NCBI GenBank assembly: GCA_027924585.1
Contig: BSBM01000123.1
Span: forward strand, 13,952,001 to 14,016,000
Direction of reading: 5' to 3'
DNA from: Larix kaempferi
Taxonomy: Eukaryota; Streptophyta; Pinopsida; Pinales; Pinaceae
DNA: 64,000 bases
Notes under the pieces: model-generated
Told to the model about the DNA's origin: nothing
Seen by the model: only the letters and a program-made list of their open reading frames with translations
Database searches by the model: none
Made by a program: the position numbers and the translations under genes
Part shown: in pieces, positions 12,901 through 24,284 of the stretch
Numbering within the stretch: the first letter of the stretch is position 1
Layout of the letters: each line of letters starts with the position of its first letter

Positions 12901-13341
12901 AAATTAAAAACAACCTAGGGGGACTTAGCACATGTCCATATGACTCAAAATTAACGCCTAGCATGTTCATATACATTGACCCATAGACTCTAATAATCCC
13001 CTAAGGCCCGTCAGCCTCCCCAGGCATTCCAGCTTTGGAGGAGCAGGAGAAAAACCAATTAATTATGTTATGCACTGATGTAAGACATAATAGATAGGTG
13101 AAAAAACTCCTTGGAATACCTGACTTAGCCAAAAAGTCCTAGGGAACCAAGTCTTTTACAAAACACCATGCTAGTACGTTTTGTTACAAACCCCGCAGGG
13201 CCATGGACATGTGGAAAAAAGTTAAAAATGGGGGCCTTTAAAAGGCCAGCTGGATATCAAATCACCAAAAATGAACATGTATCATGTTCCACTCTGCCCG
13301 CTCGCTTGATAGTCCATCTAAGTACAACTTAGCTGGCAACA
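9999..13341 (-). repeat. 5' LTR of the TR-GAG element
   Basis: Direct copy of 4286-7628, next to the primer binding site, hence the promoter-bearing LTR for minus-strand transcription. It shares blocks with the solo LTR at 46277-50706, which marks a wider family. Confidence 0.95.
12330..12337 (-). promoter_or_regulatory. Possible TATA box in the TR-GAG 5' LTR
   Basis: The minus-strand text TATTTAAG lies in a block that aligns with the part of LTR F carrying TATAAAGA. The shared position supports a core promoter, but no start site can be proven. Confidence 0.4.
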
Positions 13342-13346
13342 CTTAC

Positions 13347-16300
13347 AAACTTAACCAAGTTGCTATGATGGGTGAGGTGAACAAAACAAGGCTAGGACAA
13401 GGGGATCGGACTTGGTAAGCCTTGACACTGTGATCTCTCAGAAAGAAGGGAAAAGGGAATCCACTCAAAGATGTGTAGGATAGATAACACTAGGGGATGG
13501 CGATGTCTCACATATGGGTAGAGTGCTTAGAAAGTCTCCAGTAGGTTCTAGTAAGCATCCTTTATAACATTTAATTTATGTAGCTTTTGCAACATTTCGC
13601 ATTCAATCATTTACTTAACATGATCTTTCCTTCACTAACCAGCTTCCAACGGCAGGTTCCTTGGATAGCCCTGTGGGCCCCAGATAATGACTCGGTCTGA
13701 CCTCCATTGCCCGCCACCGTCCATAGGTGCAATGGAGTAACCACCCTGTTTCCTTGTAGGGGCAAATAGCCTTGCATCATACAAATGATGAGTGCTCATA
13801 CCTTGGACACTGACTAGCTGCAGAAGACTTATTTGCTTTCATTTCAAATAGGTCGAGTGTTTAAAAACACAACTAATTGTAGCCAGCCTTGCATTCAAAC
13901 TGTCAGACAACTCGTGACCATAAATCCATGACAACAACCAAAGCATATAACACATCACCATTGTCAACTACCATGCATAGTCACAATTATTACTATAAAC
14001 AAAAGAGACAAATGAATATACCCCAAATACAACCTGTATACCTGCTCAACCATATACTTGTCTTTGAAAATGATCAAGAATACCAATTCTGACTGCCATG
14101 AGAAAGGGAAAATACTAGCTGGCAGCTCTACTGCTCTAACAAAAGTGAATCATAGTCTAGCAAATATCCCTCCATGATCATGAAGAGGGATCAGAAATGA
14201 CAAGGATGTAGTGATAATACTGCTCCACATAGGCTAGTTGCCTCTGTATGTACCCTGTCACTGATCATCATGAAACATGAATGCTCATCTCATGTAAAGA
14301 ATTGGCTCGGGCTATGACAATTGTACTAGAAATGATAGTAGATCCTAACTACTATACATGTGACAATAGGTATGTGGATACCAATTTAAGTTACATGTCG
14401 AATAAATGGATGAGATACCAAGTGCATAGTACATAGAAAAGATCGTTACATTTTTTTTCGATTAGTAATGAAGTATGTATATGTCGATGATTACACAATA
14501 TTACATGATCTTGTGTTGGGAGACTAACCCACAGGTTAAATGAGCTAAGTGATAGCTCTTAGCTGGATACTATGGTACAACAATAACATCGATGACATGG
14601 GCTTTGAAAGAGGAATAGTATACAAGTGAAGCATTATTGTTTTAGAGTGATTATTGGTTCATTACTATAATGTGTGGGCAGGTGCATGGTTTCAGGAAAC
14701 ACAACTGCCCAAACTAGTTATTTGATGGCAAAGCTTAAGAACAACAGTAGCAATGCAGTTACTATGTCGATGTAGGCATTGACCTCGTTCCATTAGGAGG
14801 GGTGGAGGCATTACCCATTATTTATCCTCCAAAACTTCCAAAACTTGGAGTCAAGGGAGTGTTGTTCTACGACGGGCTACCCAAGGTGTGTGATGATGAC
14901 TGTCGTTTTCCTGCTAGGGAAGCTCAGTCAATGTAGTCGACACTTCCGCTTACGGGTTCTATCTGGAGTTAGATCAATATAATTGGCGCTTTAGGACATT
15001 CCAGCAGAGGAAGGATAGGATGACAAAGGTATTTGTGAAGTAGATAGAAGGAAGCAGGTAGATAGGAATGTGATTGGAGTTAGGAAGAACAACTTAATTA
15101 ATTATGTGTGTGTATAAAGACTCATGCTTAACTCTTGTATGATAACTTAGTACATTGTGTTGTTTTGATAGATTATTTTGATGTAGTTAGTAAATGGTTA
15201 GATACTACAAATTCCGATTTATGTCTTGCATCAGTAGGTAAGACTTGTGTGAATTATGAATTACGTGAGATTGGCTATTATTAGTGCATGCATGAGCTAT
15301 GTGAGGGCTAGCTACACCTGCATAACTTGCGCATACATACTAGTATTATTTTAATCATGAATTAATTACTAATATCTTAATTTGAAATCTATACATTATA
15401 TTGTTGAATGATTATGCTATAATTAATAAAGTATTTATTTAATATTTATGTAAGGTGCCCAAACGAGCAAATAGGCAATTAATTCATGAAGACAAGAGGA
15501 TAGGCATCAAAGCACACTAACTTTTCATTAATTAATGTACATATATACAAAGAGAAGTGACCCTTGGAGTTCAAATTCCAAGTGGTCTCTTGGACTCCCG
15601 GGAGACTCTTGGTCTTCCCTCATTAACTATTGATCTTCTTTGCACGTTAATAGTGCACACCAATCCTAACACCAAGGATTAGGCTCCAACAATTTACTTA
15701 ATGAAGGATTAATTAAATATGATAGAAGGCTTGATGGTAATGGTTTGAATAAATGTTAATTTGAGTTTAAAATGACTATTATTGAATTGATCAATAAGTG
15801 TTAATTAAGTTTTAAATTATAATTAAGGATTTGATCAATGAATGTCGAAAGGATTTCATGAATGAGCAATTGACTTTTGTGTTACTTATATTAGTCATTT
15901 TTGGAAAATGAATTGATGTTGAATTTATATTATTTAAAATAATGTTATCTTGTGTCAATTCGATGAATGTGAAATTTACAGTGATTCTTTTATTTATTGA
16001 ATTAATCAAATGAGTGTGAGCCACCTACTTAGTTGGGAATTAAATGAACCTGAAAGGGCTGACATGGGAAGCTGGGGATGGTTTTCACATTTATGAAAAG
16101 ATAAGGGGGAGTAAAGGCCCTTGTCAGTAGAAGGCGGTGGAAAAGATTTGGGGAAATGGATATAGGGAATTGAGAAGAAAGGATTGGGGGGATTATTATT
16201 TTCTTTTGGGGACAAAAAGGAGGAGAAAATTTAATTACAGGAACTGTGGAGGATAGAGGAAGGAAACTGGTTGATGTTGTTCTTAAGATTTAGGCACGGA

Positions 16301-17896
16301 GGGCCAAGAAACTGTAAGTTTCTTTGAGCTAGGGAGCCAACGAGGCTTGTTCCTAGCTGGCTGGGATGTAAATCCAGTTGGGCAGTTGCAAAGAAGCTAA
16401 GAAATCTCAAATTTGTGGAGGCCTGTTTCTACGTGTCTACAAGTATTTTCCTAATTCTGTTTTGCTAGTTGATTTTTAACTATCGAAATTCTAAATTTTA
16501 ATTCAGAACTGAATGTGTTGTGTTTCATATCTGTTTATAACTCAAAATTGTATCTTTCATACATGTTGGAGAATTAAGTTATTTGCACAATTCAGAGTAT
16601 GTATACTTAGAATATAAATTATCTGTTTAACATAGCATTGGACTTTGAGTTCCCTGTGAGATAGCCCTCTTGGTCCTTACATAAGGTATTATAGCCCAAT
16701 ATATTTAACTGAAAAATCATTTTTCCAATATAATGGACAATGAAGAAATTTTTGTTTTTGTTTTCCATTGTAGTTTTATTTGTTGAAAATGTGAGGTAAT
16801 TAATTGACACATATATCTTCCCATTAATGTGGTATTTCTTGGAAATGTAAATTAATTTATTAGTCAATTTTATAATACAATTGGGAGAGATGATTATCTT
16901 AAGATGTTAATGATATTTCGAAAGGAGTTAATATATATATATTCCAAGAAGAAAAAACTTATTTTTATTCATTACTGTCAAAAAATACAATCCTCAGTGC
17001 TGAGAGCAAAAAGTTACTAGAAACTTTCTGTTAAGTTTTGGCTGATAAGTGAACCAATAAGCATCTCAAAATAGAACATTTAAAATGTCTGATATGAAAT
17101 GCTAGTACTAAACTAGAGTAGGCAAAATAGAATATGATTAGACATATGTTTATAAAAATAATAAATAAATATAAAGGAGGTGATAAAAGGTGTAAATTAG
17201 TATGTAAATTAGTATGGGTATAAAATAGGAAATAAATAGCAAGTATATGAAATACATAATAAGTTGAAGGAATAATTAGTAAAGAGGAAATGTATAAGAT
17301 AAAAGATATGTGAACATATTAGATAATGTATTGTTAACAATAACAATGAGACGAAAAAGAAAGAAAAAAACTATGAATGAAATGAGAGAGATAAAGAGAT
17401 GATCATGTGACATCAATGAACCACGACCTTGTTTACACAATGCAAGCTCACCTCGGCTTGAATGCCTTGCAAAAGTTCAAAACAAAGCCTTAGTCTAAGC
17501 CAAACCCAAATCTCAAACTTGCTCAAGAGTTCAAGGATTCACACCTCAACTATGAATGAATGAACATTAAGATGTCCTTAGGTAGAAAGGATACCACTAC
17601 ACATGACTATTACATCTACTTTGCCAAGGTCAAACTAATAATACATGTAATGGTGGATAAAGGAGAAATATAATTAATCTATGAAAGTAAAATAAACGCA
17701 TTAAATGGTAATAAGTGAGAATGTCGTGTAAGAAGAGTGAAATGTCGGGGCAATATGTCTAATTATTTCATGATGTAATAATGATGTGTGACGTGGTATT
17801 TATACCAATTTATTAATAGATATAATGTTGAGCTTACTCATGTTTGACTGTGCATCAATTTGTTGAGTAATTTGTGTACAATTGTTGAGGAAGGAT
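13347..17896. other. Unassigned AT-rich sequence
   Basis: Continuous with the sequence left of 4281 before the TR-GAG insertion. Only short open frames without recognisable motifs are seen. No LTR pair, terminal inverted repeat or RNA gene was identified. A small hairpin-forming stretch (CTCCCGGGAG) lies near 15594. Probably decayed repeat sequence. Confidence 0.4.
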
Positions 17897-17901
17897 AGCA
17901 G

Positions 17902-19081
17902 TGTTAGATTATGGTAACTTCGGGATGTCCTCCATGATTCAGATGCCTTGCATGGAGGTACATCGGCACTATAGGCATCAGGATGGAGTAGAGGGTGAGA
18001 TGCACTCTACTTAGTGGCATGAGGCCAATGGTGGCTGCATGCGGACCTTCCGGGGTGATATGACCTTTGCATGCATGAGATATGCATGACCTGTCAGCGA
18101 TCATTGGATGCATGCAAAAGTGACTTTTGCATGCATCGAGAATTAGGGTTTTGGTAAACCTAATTCATCGGTGAGATTATTTATAGAGGCAAGGGGTCCC
18201 AGGATGAGGTTGCTCAGTTGCTTTATTAGAGAATGATAGACCAGGAGTGAGGAGGGCACACTTGTGCATGCAGGGTGACTTTTTGAGAGAGGAAGTAGCT
18301 GTTGCAGGAGCTAGGGTGATAAAATCTGAGTTGGATCAGTGATCACCAGCTCCAGAGTCACTAGGCACCCAGGTCTGTGGACTGAGACAGTCCATCAGAA
18401 AGCTTTCAGCTCAGTTTAGAGGAGAACGTGTTCCCTTGGAGGAGGGCGCAATTCCCAAGGAGGGAGGAGCTCATTTAGAGCCCGATTGATCGATTCTGAG
18501 TCTGAGACATTCAGGGTATACTTGCCTCAGCATTCGAGGAAAGTTCGTGACGTTCAGAGCTCAGATCTGTTGAGATCTGGTCCAGTATGAGCATCAGACA
18601 TCCAGAGGGGAGGGCGCACTTCTGCATGCAGTGGAGGGCGCATTCTTCAGAGGGAGCAAATCAAAGCAGTGTGATACAGAGGAGGCAGATCAGTCAGAGG
18701 CAACTGCAGAGATACTCAGATCCAGTTTACCAGTTAGGGCTTACTCTTCCAGTGCATGCATTAGCTGATGCATGCAGATCTAGAGTCTGCCCGGTTCAAG
18801 GATTGAGTTACCTTTGAGGTAACACTGTATTGTACTTGTCCATTTATATATATGCTCTGGGCTCGAGAGAGAAGATAGCCCCACAGATTGTTGGTTTTCC
18901 CCAGTTGGGGTTTCCAGGGTATATGTAGTGTTTATTTGTGATTGCATGTGTTTAAATGTTGTAAAGAGATCTAGTTGTTGAGTTTATATCTTTATGAGTA
19001 TGTACTAATATCGAGACTCAAACCGCTTGAGGTCTCAGGGTGATACAAAGGGAGTAGTGATCTTTGAATCTAAGATTTACA
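17902..19081 (+). repeat. 5' LTR of copia A (1,180 bp)
   Basis: Pairs with 21070-22286. The two differ at scattered positions and by 37 bp in length, part of which is a 24-bp duplication found only in the 3' copy. Confidence 0.93.
18108..18186 (+). promoter_or_regulatory. Copia A LTR promoter: RY palindrome, telo-box-like inverted repeat, TATA box
   Basis: At 18108-18136 a perfect 14-bp inverted repeat with a 1-nt centre contains ATGCATGCAAAAGT. It includes CATGCA, the RY motif recognised by plant B3 factors. At 18140-18166 an 8-bp inverted repeat GAATTAGG/CCTAATTC encloses a TAGGGTTTT core, resembling a telo-box. A TATA-like TATTTATAG follows at 18178-18186. The same arrangement recurs at 21276-21354 in the 3' LTR and in a variant form in copia B. 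The regulatory role is inferred. Confidence 0.6.
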
Positions 19082-19093
19082 TGGTATCAGTGC
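19082..19093 (+). other. Primer binding site of copia A
   Basis: TGGTATCAGTGC directly abuts the 5' LTR. It differs by one base from the usual initiator-Met tRNA site TGGTATCAGAGC. Confidence 0.88.
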
Positions 19094-19146
19094 CCTGGTA
19101 AGGGTCAGGAAGGGCAATCACACAAAGATCAGTGATGATAGAGACC

Positions 19147-19480
19147 AAATCTACTAGATCTGAGGAGCAGAGCTCAGATCTGAGGATGTAGAGGTCAGAT
19201 CTATCAGATATGTGGTATTGGAGACTAGATCTAAGATAGATCTAGTAGATCAGTGAAGATAGAGACCAGATCTACCGGATCTAAAGAGCACAGCTCAGAT
19301 CTGAGGTTGCAGAGGACAGATCTATCAGATCTGTGAGTTTGGAGGTGAGATCTGAGATAGATCTGAAGAGCAGAGTTCAGATCTGTGAGTGCAGACATCA
19401 GATCTGTTAGGATAGATACCAAATCTATCAGATCTGTGAGTTCAAAGGTTAGATCTGAGATAGATCTGCCAGATCTGTGA
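19147..19480 (+). repeat. AGATCT-rich repeat array in the copia A leader
   Basis: About 17 copies of the palindrome AGATCT in some 330 bp, inside degenerate longer units spaced roughly 85-120 bp. Variants run AGATCTGAGG, AGATCTATC and AGATCTGTGAG. It lies between the primer site and the coding frame. A shorter version is in copia B. Confidence 0.85.
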
Positions 19481-19805
19481 TCAGGAGAGATTCTTGTTTC
19501 ACTGTGGGTTACAGTATTTCAGTTTTGCAGAGTTATAGCCACTAGCTTGAGAGTAGAGTGTAGGTTTTTGGGCAAGCCTGTATGTGGATCCAGGGAGACC
19601 TTGGATATAGTTTCAGTATTAGTGACAGAGGGCGAGCATGATGCTTCTCTCAAGATGACATTGATATAGGAGGAGCACAGATCTGCATATCAGAGTGCAG
19701 TAGATGCAGCCAAAAAGTCTTCCAGTTCAGAGGGAGTAGCTGCAACAGCATATGATGTGTTTGATCCTGGTGGGTGCTTCTCTAGCAGTACCTTCCTCGC
19801 TGAGA

Positions 19806-19920
19806 GGGAGTGTTTCTACAGAGATGTGCATGATATATGCATGTGCATGAGGTCTTGCATGATGCATGTGCATGAGATATGCATGCTGCATATCCATGAG
19901 ATATACATGCACATGAAGAT
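19806..19920 (+). repeat. TGCATG/ATGCAT-rich low-complexity block
   Basis: A run of about 100 bp built largely from ATGCAT, TGCATG and CATGAGATAT words, just upstream of the protease-related frame. It resembles the RY-type words in the LTR and probably expanded locally. Confidence 0.7.
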
Positions 19921-19929
19921 GAGAGATGG

Positions 19930-20748
19930 TTGATTGAGGATGAGCAGATAGCAGCAGCAGAGGAGGTTGATGAGTTTACCTCTCGGTTTGAGAGGGAGTT
20001 CTCATTAGACTCAGTTCAGTTAGGGCATGATAGTAGCCTGCCAGAGGCTCAGGTTGATCGGAGTTGGAGGGTTGACTGCATGCTCAATAGTCACATGACA
20101 GGAGTGCAGGATGCATTTCTTATCCTAGAGCACACACCCTTGCAGTTGGCTCGGGATGTGCAGGGGGTTGACCACTTGGTCACTGGAGTGGGCAGAGTGA
20201 GATTTCTGCTTGACCTCGAGGAGCTCCTAGAGGTGTCAGGAATTCTATTTGTTCCAGGACTAAGAGGGAGTATCCTTTCAGTGGCAGCTTTGGCAGCTGC
20301 TGGCTACTCAGTGGTGTTTCAATGGGATCAGATCTTCACCTATCCTAGACGAGTAGACTCAGTCTTGTTGGGTCACAGGATCGATGGTGAATATTTTGTT
20401 CGTGGACAACCTACTACGGGCACATCAGGATGGCTGAGTACATCCTCTTCAGAGTCAGAGGGAGATGATGACCGAGATGCTCATAGCAGAGATGAGGCCA
20501 GGAGGAGTGAGCCTAGTCAGCAGATGGGTGGGCGAGATGATCACCATGATGAGGAGGATCAGGGGAGTGATTCTAGAGTTCAGATGGATGAGCGAGATGC
20601 TCTTGATAGTGATGAGTCTCGGGAGATTGAGCCCTTGGGCTCATATCAAATAGATGAGCATGATGCTCATGGAGGCACCAGTCAGAGATTGAGCTGGTAT
20701 GATATGGTTGAGATGGACTTAGTTCAGGAGAGAGTTGAGTCACCTTAG
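19930..20748 (+). pseudogene. Degenerate copia protease-region protein (272 aa) with acidic tail
   Basis: Residues about 45-160 follow the copia protease to pre-integrase layout: W.VD then HMTG, a G.G.V stretch, a LFVPGLRGSILSV segment (compare YVPGLKKNLLSV), and LGHRIDGEYFVRG in place of the usual segment before GAG_pre-integrase. The catalytic DSGA motif is lost (VDCMLNSHMTG), so protease activity is unlikely. After about residue 165 the protein switches to Ser, Asp, Glu and His-rich sequence with repeats around MDERDA and GGRDDHH, like the spacer between integrase and RT in copia polyproteins. This points to a large internal deletion that fused protease to the hinge. The ATG at 19930 is arbitrary. 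The frame is open over its whole length, which may be chance or selection. Confidence 0.7.
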
Positions 20749-21060
20749 AGACGGAGGGAGTTGACTTACAGAGTTGCGTCAACTCAAGGACATAGACATA
20801 TCACCTATAGGGCAGTGGATCCACTTGACAGCGGTCTTCAGGACTGATTACGGCAGCAAAGATTCAAAGGGAGTCTGAATCAGAGTGCAGTGACAGAGTC
20901 AGCAGTGGTTGATCAGGGGGCTTCTTCTGAAGCCACACTTATGGAGATTAATAAGGGTACTTCAGGTCAGAGGGCAGCAGTGATAGGCAGATCAGCCAGA
21001 TCAGTGTCAAGAGCAAGGGACTTGTTATATCCAAGCATCAGTGATAGGACTTCCCTCGTT

Positions 21061-21069
21061 AAGAGGGAG
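21061..21069 (+). other. Polypurine tract of copia A
   Basis: AAGAGGGAG directly precedes the 3' LTR. This is the expected plus-strand primer and is the same sequence as the tract of copia D. Confidence 0.85.
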
Positions 21070-22286
21070 TGTTAGATTATGGTAACTTCGGGATGTCCTC
21101 CATGATTCTGATGCCTTGCATGGAGGTACATCGGCCCTATACGCATCAGGATGGAGTAGAGGGTGAGATGCACTCTACTCAATGGCATGAGTCCAGTGGT
21201 GGCTGCATGCGGACCTTCCGGGGTGATTTGACCTTTGCATGCATGAGATATGCATGACCTGTCAGCGATCATTGGATGCATGCAAAAGTGACTTTTGCAT
21301 GCATTGAGAATTAGGGTTTTGGTAAACCTAATTCATCAGTGAGATTATTTATAGAGGCAGGGGGTCCCCGGATGAGGTTGCTTAGTTGCTTTATCAGAGA
21401 GTGATAGACTAGGAGTGAGGAGGACGCACTTATGCATGTAGGGCGACTTTCTGAGAGAGGAAGTAGCTGCTGCAGGAGCTAGGGTGATCAGATCTGAGTT
21501 GGATCAGTGATCACCAGCTCCAGAGTCACTAGGCACCCAGGTCTGTGGACTGAGACAGTCCATCAATGTGCTTTCAGCTCAGTTTAGAGGAGGACGTGTT
21601 CCCTTGGAGGAGGGCGCAATTCCCAAGGAGGGAGGAGCTCATTCAGAGCCCGATTGATCGATTCTAAGTCTGAGACGTTCAGGGTAGCCTTGCCTCGGCA
21701 TTCGAGGAAGGTTCGTGACATTCAGAGCTCAGATCTGCTGAGATCCGGTCCAGTACGAGCATCAGACTTCCAGAGGGGAGGGCGCACTTCTGCATGCAGT
21801 GGAGGGCGCACTTCTGCATGCAGTGGAGGGCGCATTCTTCAGAGGGCAATTTTCAGAGAGAGCAGATCAGAGCAGTGTGATACATAGGAGGAAGATCAGT
21901 CAGAGGCACTTGTAGAGATACTCAGATCCAGTTTACTGTTAGGGCTTACTCTTCCAGTGCATGCATCAACTGATGCATGCAGATCTAGAGTCTGCCCGGT
22001 TCAGGGATTGAGTTACCTTTGAGGTAAAAATGTATTGTACTTGTCCATTTACATATATGCTCTGGGCTCGAGAGAGAAGATAGCCCCACAGATTGCTGGT
22101 TTTCCCCGGTTGGGGTTTCCAGGGTATATGCAGTGTTTATGTGTGAATGCATGTGTTTAAATGTTGTAAAGAGATCTAGTTGTTGAGTTTATATCTTTAT
22201 GAGTATGTACTAATATCGAGACTCAAATTGCTTGAGGTCTCAGGGTGATTCAGAGGGAGTAGTGATCTTTGAATCTAAGATTTACA
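21070..22286 (+). repeat. 3' LTR of copia A (1,217 bp)
   Basis: Direct copy of the 5' LTR. It carries an extra tandem 24-bp repeat starting GGAGGGCGCACTTC at 21777-21824 that is single in the 5' LTR. Confidence 0.93.
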
Positions 22287-22291
22287 AGCAG

Positions 22292-23024
22292 TTGGTATAA
22301 TTAATGAAATAATTGCTTCCACCACCTTATAAGTAGGTGACCTTTTGAGTAAGCTAAAGATTAACAAGAAGATATCCGTATAACAATTTCAATGTTCACC
22401 TAAGGGAGATTTTCTGTCTAATCAAAGCAAAGATAAGTCGCGGTTGTTTAAACTAAAATTAGTTGCAAGATTTAAATGACAAGCACGGGGTATGTTGACG
22501 CTACTGTTGAACTTCTAAGAGGGCTTAGTAAGAGGAAAAGCTTGAGGGAGCTAGAGATATATAAAAGGGTTAGAGATCACAATGGATAGTATCATGTAGG
22601 TGTAATGTATAATTATAAATATTGCAAGGTATAAATTGAGAAAAGAAGGTATGAAGAAAAGTAGTTATAAGAGTGAAAATTACATGGTAGTAATTATAGA
22701 TTGTAGTGATGGACCCTTATAGGAAGTTAATTCTTAAACATTTTGGGCATCTTTTATTACTCTTGTTGGTAGACATGTTTAAGCAATTGCTACAAAGGTT
22801 GTAATAGCATTGCATCCTAGGTGCAATAGCACACTTCCCAAGTTAAATTATGATGAAATTATATATGGAAGAGTATGGGTGTCTTTACAAAATCATTGAG
22901 TAAGGGAGTAAAATGAGTCTACAAATCTAATTTCTAGTCATTTGTGTTAAAATGAGTATATACGATTGATTTTAGTAAATCTGTGTTTTCAACTTGTAGG
23001 GATAGACTAGATAGAATTAACAAT
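22292..23024. other. Unassigned spacer between copia A and copia B
   Basis: About 730 bp without recognisable genes or repeats. It joins to the sequence left of 17897 when copia A is removed. Confidence 0.4.
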
Positions 23025-24203
23025 TGTTGAAAAGTTAACTAGGAAAGATGTTGACCTTTGCCTTGCTTCATACAGAAATAAAACTCTATTTTTGAGTTTG
23101 CATGCATGCATTTTTTAATGCACAATGTTATTTTACATGCAAAAGCGGGATTTTTGCATGCACTCATATTAGGGTTTTGGAAACCCTAATCAGGTTGAGA
23201 GTTAATAAAGGGAGGCAAGGGGCAAAGGGAAAAGGTTACTTGTGTATTTTCTTCAGAGATTGAAGAGAGAGAGAGGAGACTGAATCAGTGCATGCTGAAG
23301 GGCACACCCTTGAGAGGAGGGGCACATTTTCTGAGGGAGAGAGTGACCGGATCTGAGAGAGATCAGGGCACACTAGAACTGAGGTAGTGAGGAGCAGTAT
23401 TACTGTGCAGTGAGACTGTCTACACAAAGGCAGCTTAGAGATTGAGCTAGGGTGCATTATTGAGGACAAGGGCACTCTTCCAGAGGAAGAGAGGGGCACA
23501 TATCTGAGCAGGGATCTAGCCTGATTCATCTGGATCAGAGGATGGATCCTTTGGAGGTAGAGTCAGCTTCTAAGACAGACTGGATTCATCAGTTGCTAGA
23601 TCAGAGTTTGATCATTCAAAGAGGGGCGCATTTCATGAGCAGAGGGGCACATTCCCCGAGGAGGGCGAGATCTAAGATAGATCTCACTAGATCTGAGAGT
23701 AGGGCATCACTGAGATAGTGATCCTGAGGTAGAAGGGCAAGAGACCCTATCCAGTTAGCAGTTCAGAGACAGATACAGTCAGATCAAAGGGGCGAATTCA
23801 TTCAGAGTGAAGGGCACAGTCAGCCAAATCACCCAGCCTTCCATCAAATCAGACTTAGACTCTGTGTGGCTCAAAGATAAGTCCTAGTTGGATTACTCAA
23901 TTGTACCGATTGTAATTGCTTCAGATTATGAAAGATGCTTCCATCTCTCACTGCTTTTCCCGCAGGAGTTTTTCCAAGGTCTTTGACTGAAAACATTGTG
24001 TTCTATTGTTTATGTGTGATTGCTATATGTGTTGAGTTGTAGATAGATTTCATGTGCCTCAAGTTATAAGTAATTGTTATGCTAATACTTTCTCTGGGGA
24101 TTGAGAGGTTGGGTTTTGGTATATGCATGTGGCTTATTGAGACTTCAGGCCGAGTTGGGATCTGATATTTCCAGAGTGAGTAGTAACCTTTGGAAAATCT
24201 ACA
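23025..24203 (+). repeat. 5' LTR of copia B (about 1,179 bp)
   Basis: Begins TGTTGAAAAG and ends ATCTACA immediately before the primer site. No partner LTR is present, so the left boundary rests on the TG start and on a length almost equal to that of the copia A LTR. Confidence 0.75.
23101..23210 (+). promoter_or_regulatory. Copia B LTR promoter region: RY words and telo-box inverted repeat
   Basis: CATGCATGCA at 23101 and two further TGCATG-type words precede a perfect 10-bp inverted repeat ATTAGGGTTT/AAACCCTAAT with a 3-nt loop at 23168-23190, then a TATA-like GTTAATAAAG. The order matches copia A although the surrounding sequence is diverged, which suggests constraint. Confidence 0.55.
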
Positions 24204-24215
24204 TGGTATTAGAGC
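24204..24215 (+). other. Primer binding site of copia B
   Basis: TGGTATTAGAGC directly follows the LTR end, one base from the common initiator-Met tRNA site. Confidence 0.85.
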
Positions 24216-24284
24216 CCTGTTAAATATCAAGGCAATCACATGCCAAATCTGCGAGTATTGATACCATATTTGGAAGGGCCCATA

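Larger units (their letters stand above)
4286..13341 (-). mobile_element. Complete non-autonomous LTR retrotransposon, TR-GAG type (gypsy-like)
   Basis: The element is bounded by TGTTGCCGCC on the left and GGCAACA on the right. It is flanked by the 5-bp target duplication CTTAC (4281-4285 and 13342-13346). Two direct 3,343-bp LTRs surround a 2,370-bp interior. It reads on the minus strand: the right LTR is the 5' LTR, followed by a perfect tRNA-Asp primer binding site and one gag-like gene. There is no protease, RT, RNase H or integrase, so it must be mobilised by enzymes from another element. tRNA-Asp priming is known from Athila/Tat-type gypsy elements, which suggests the helper lineage. 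No clear polypurine tract was found next to the 3' LTR. Equal LTR lengths and no differences in the stretches compared point to a very recent insertion. Confidence 0.95.
17902..22286 (+). mobile_element. Copia element A, internally deleted, both LTRs present
   Basis: Direct LTRs start TGTTAGATTATGG and end AAGATTTACA. The target duplication AGCAG flanks the element (17897-17901 and 22287-22291). A primer site TGGTATCAGTGC directly follows the 5' LTR, and a purine tract AAGAGGGAG directly precedes the 3' LTR. The interior is only about 2.0 kb. It holds a repetitive leader rich in AGATCT and one 272-codon frame related to the copia protease region. Gag, integrase, RT and RNase H are missing, so it is non-autonomous. 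Leader layout and LTR promoter organisation are shared with copia B. Confidence 0.93.

Noticed and set aside
17904-18113. Minus-strand 69-codon frame, repeated at 21072-21281
   Set aside because: It is part of the copia A LTR U3 region and is duplicated only because the LTR is.
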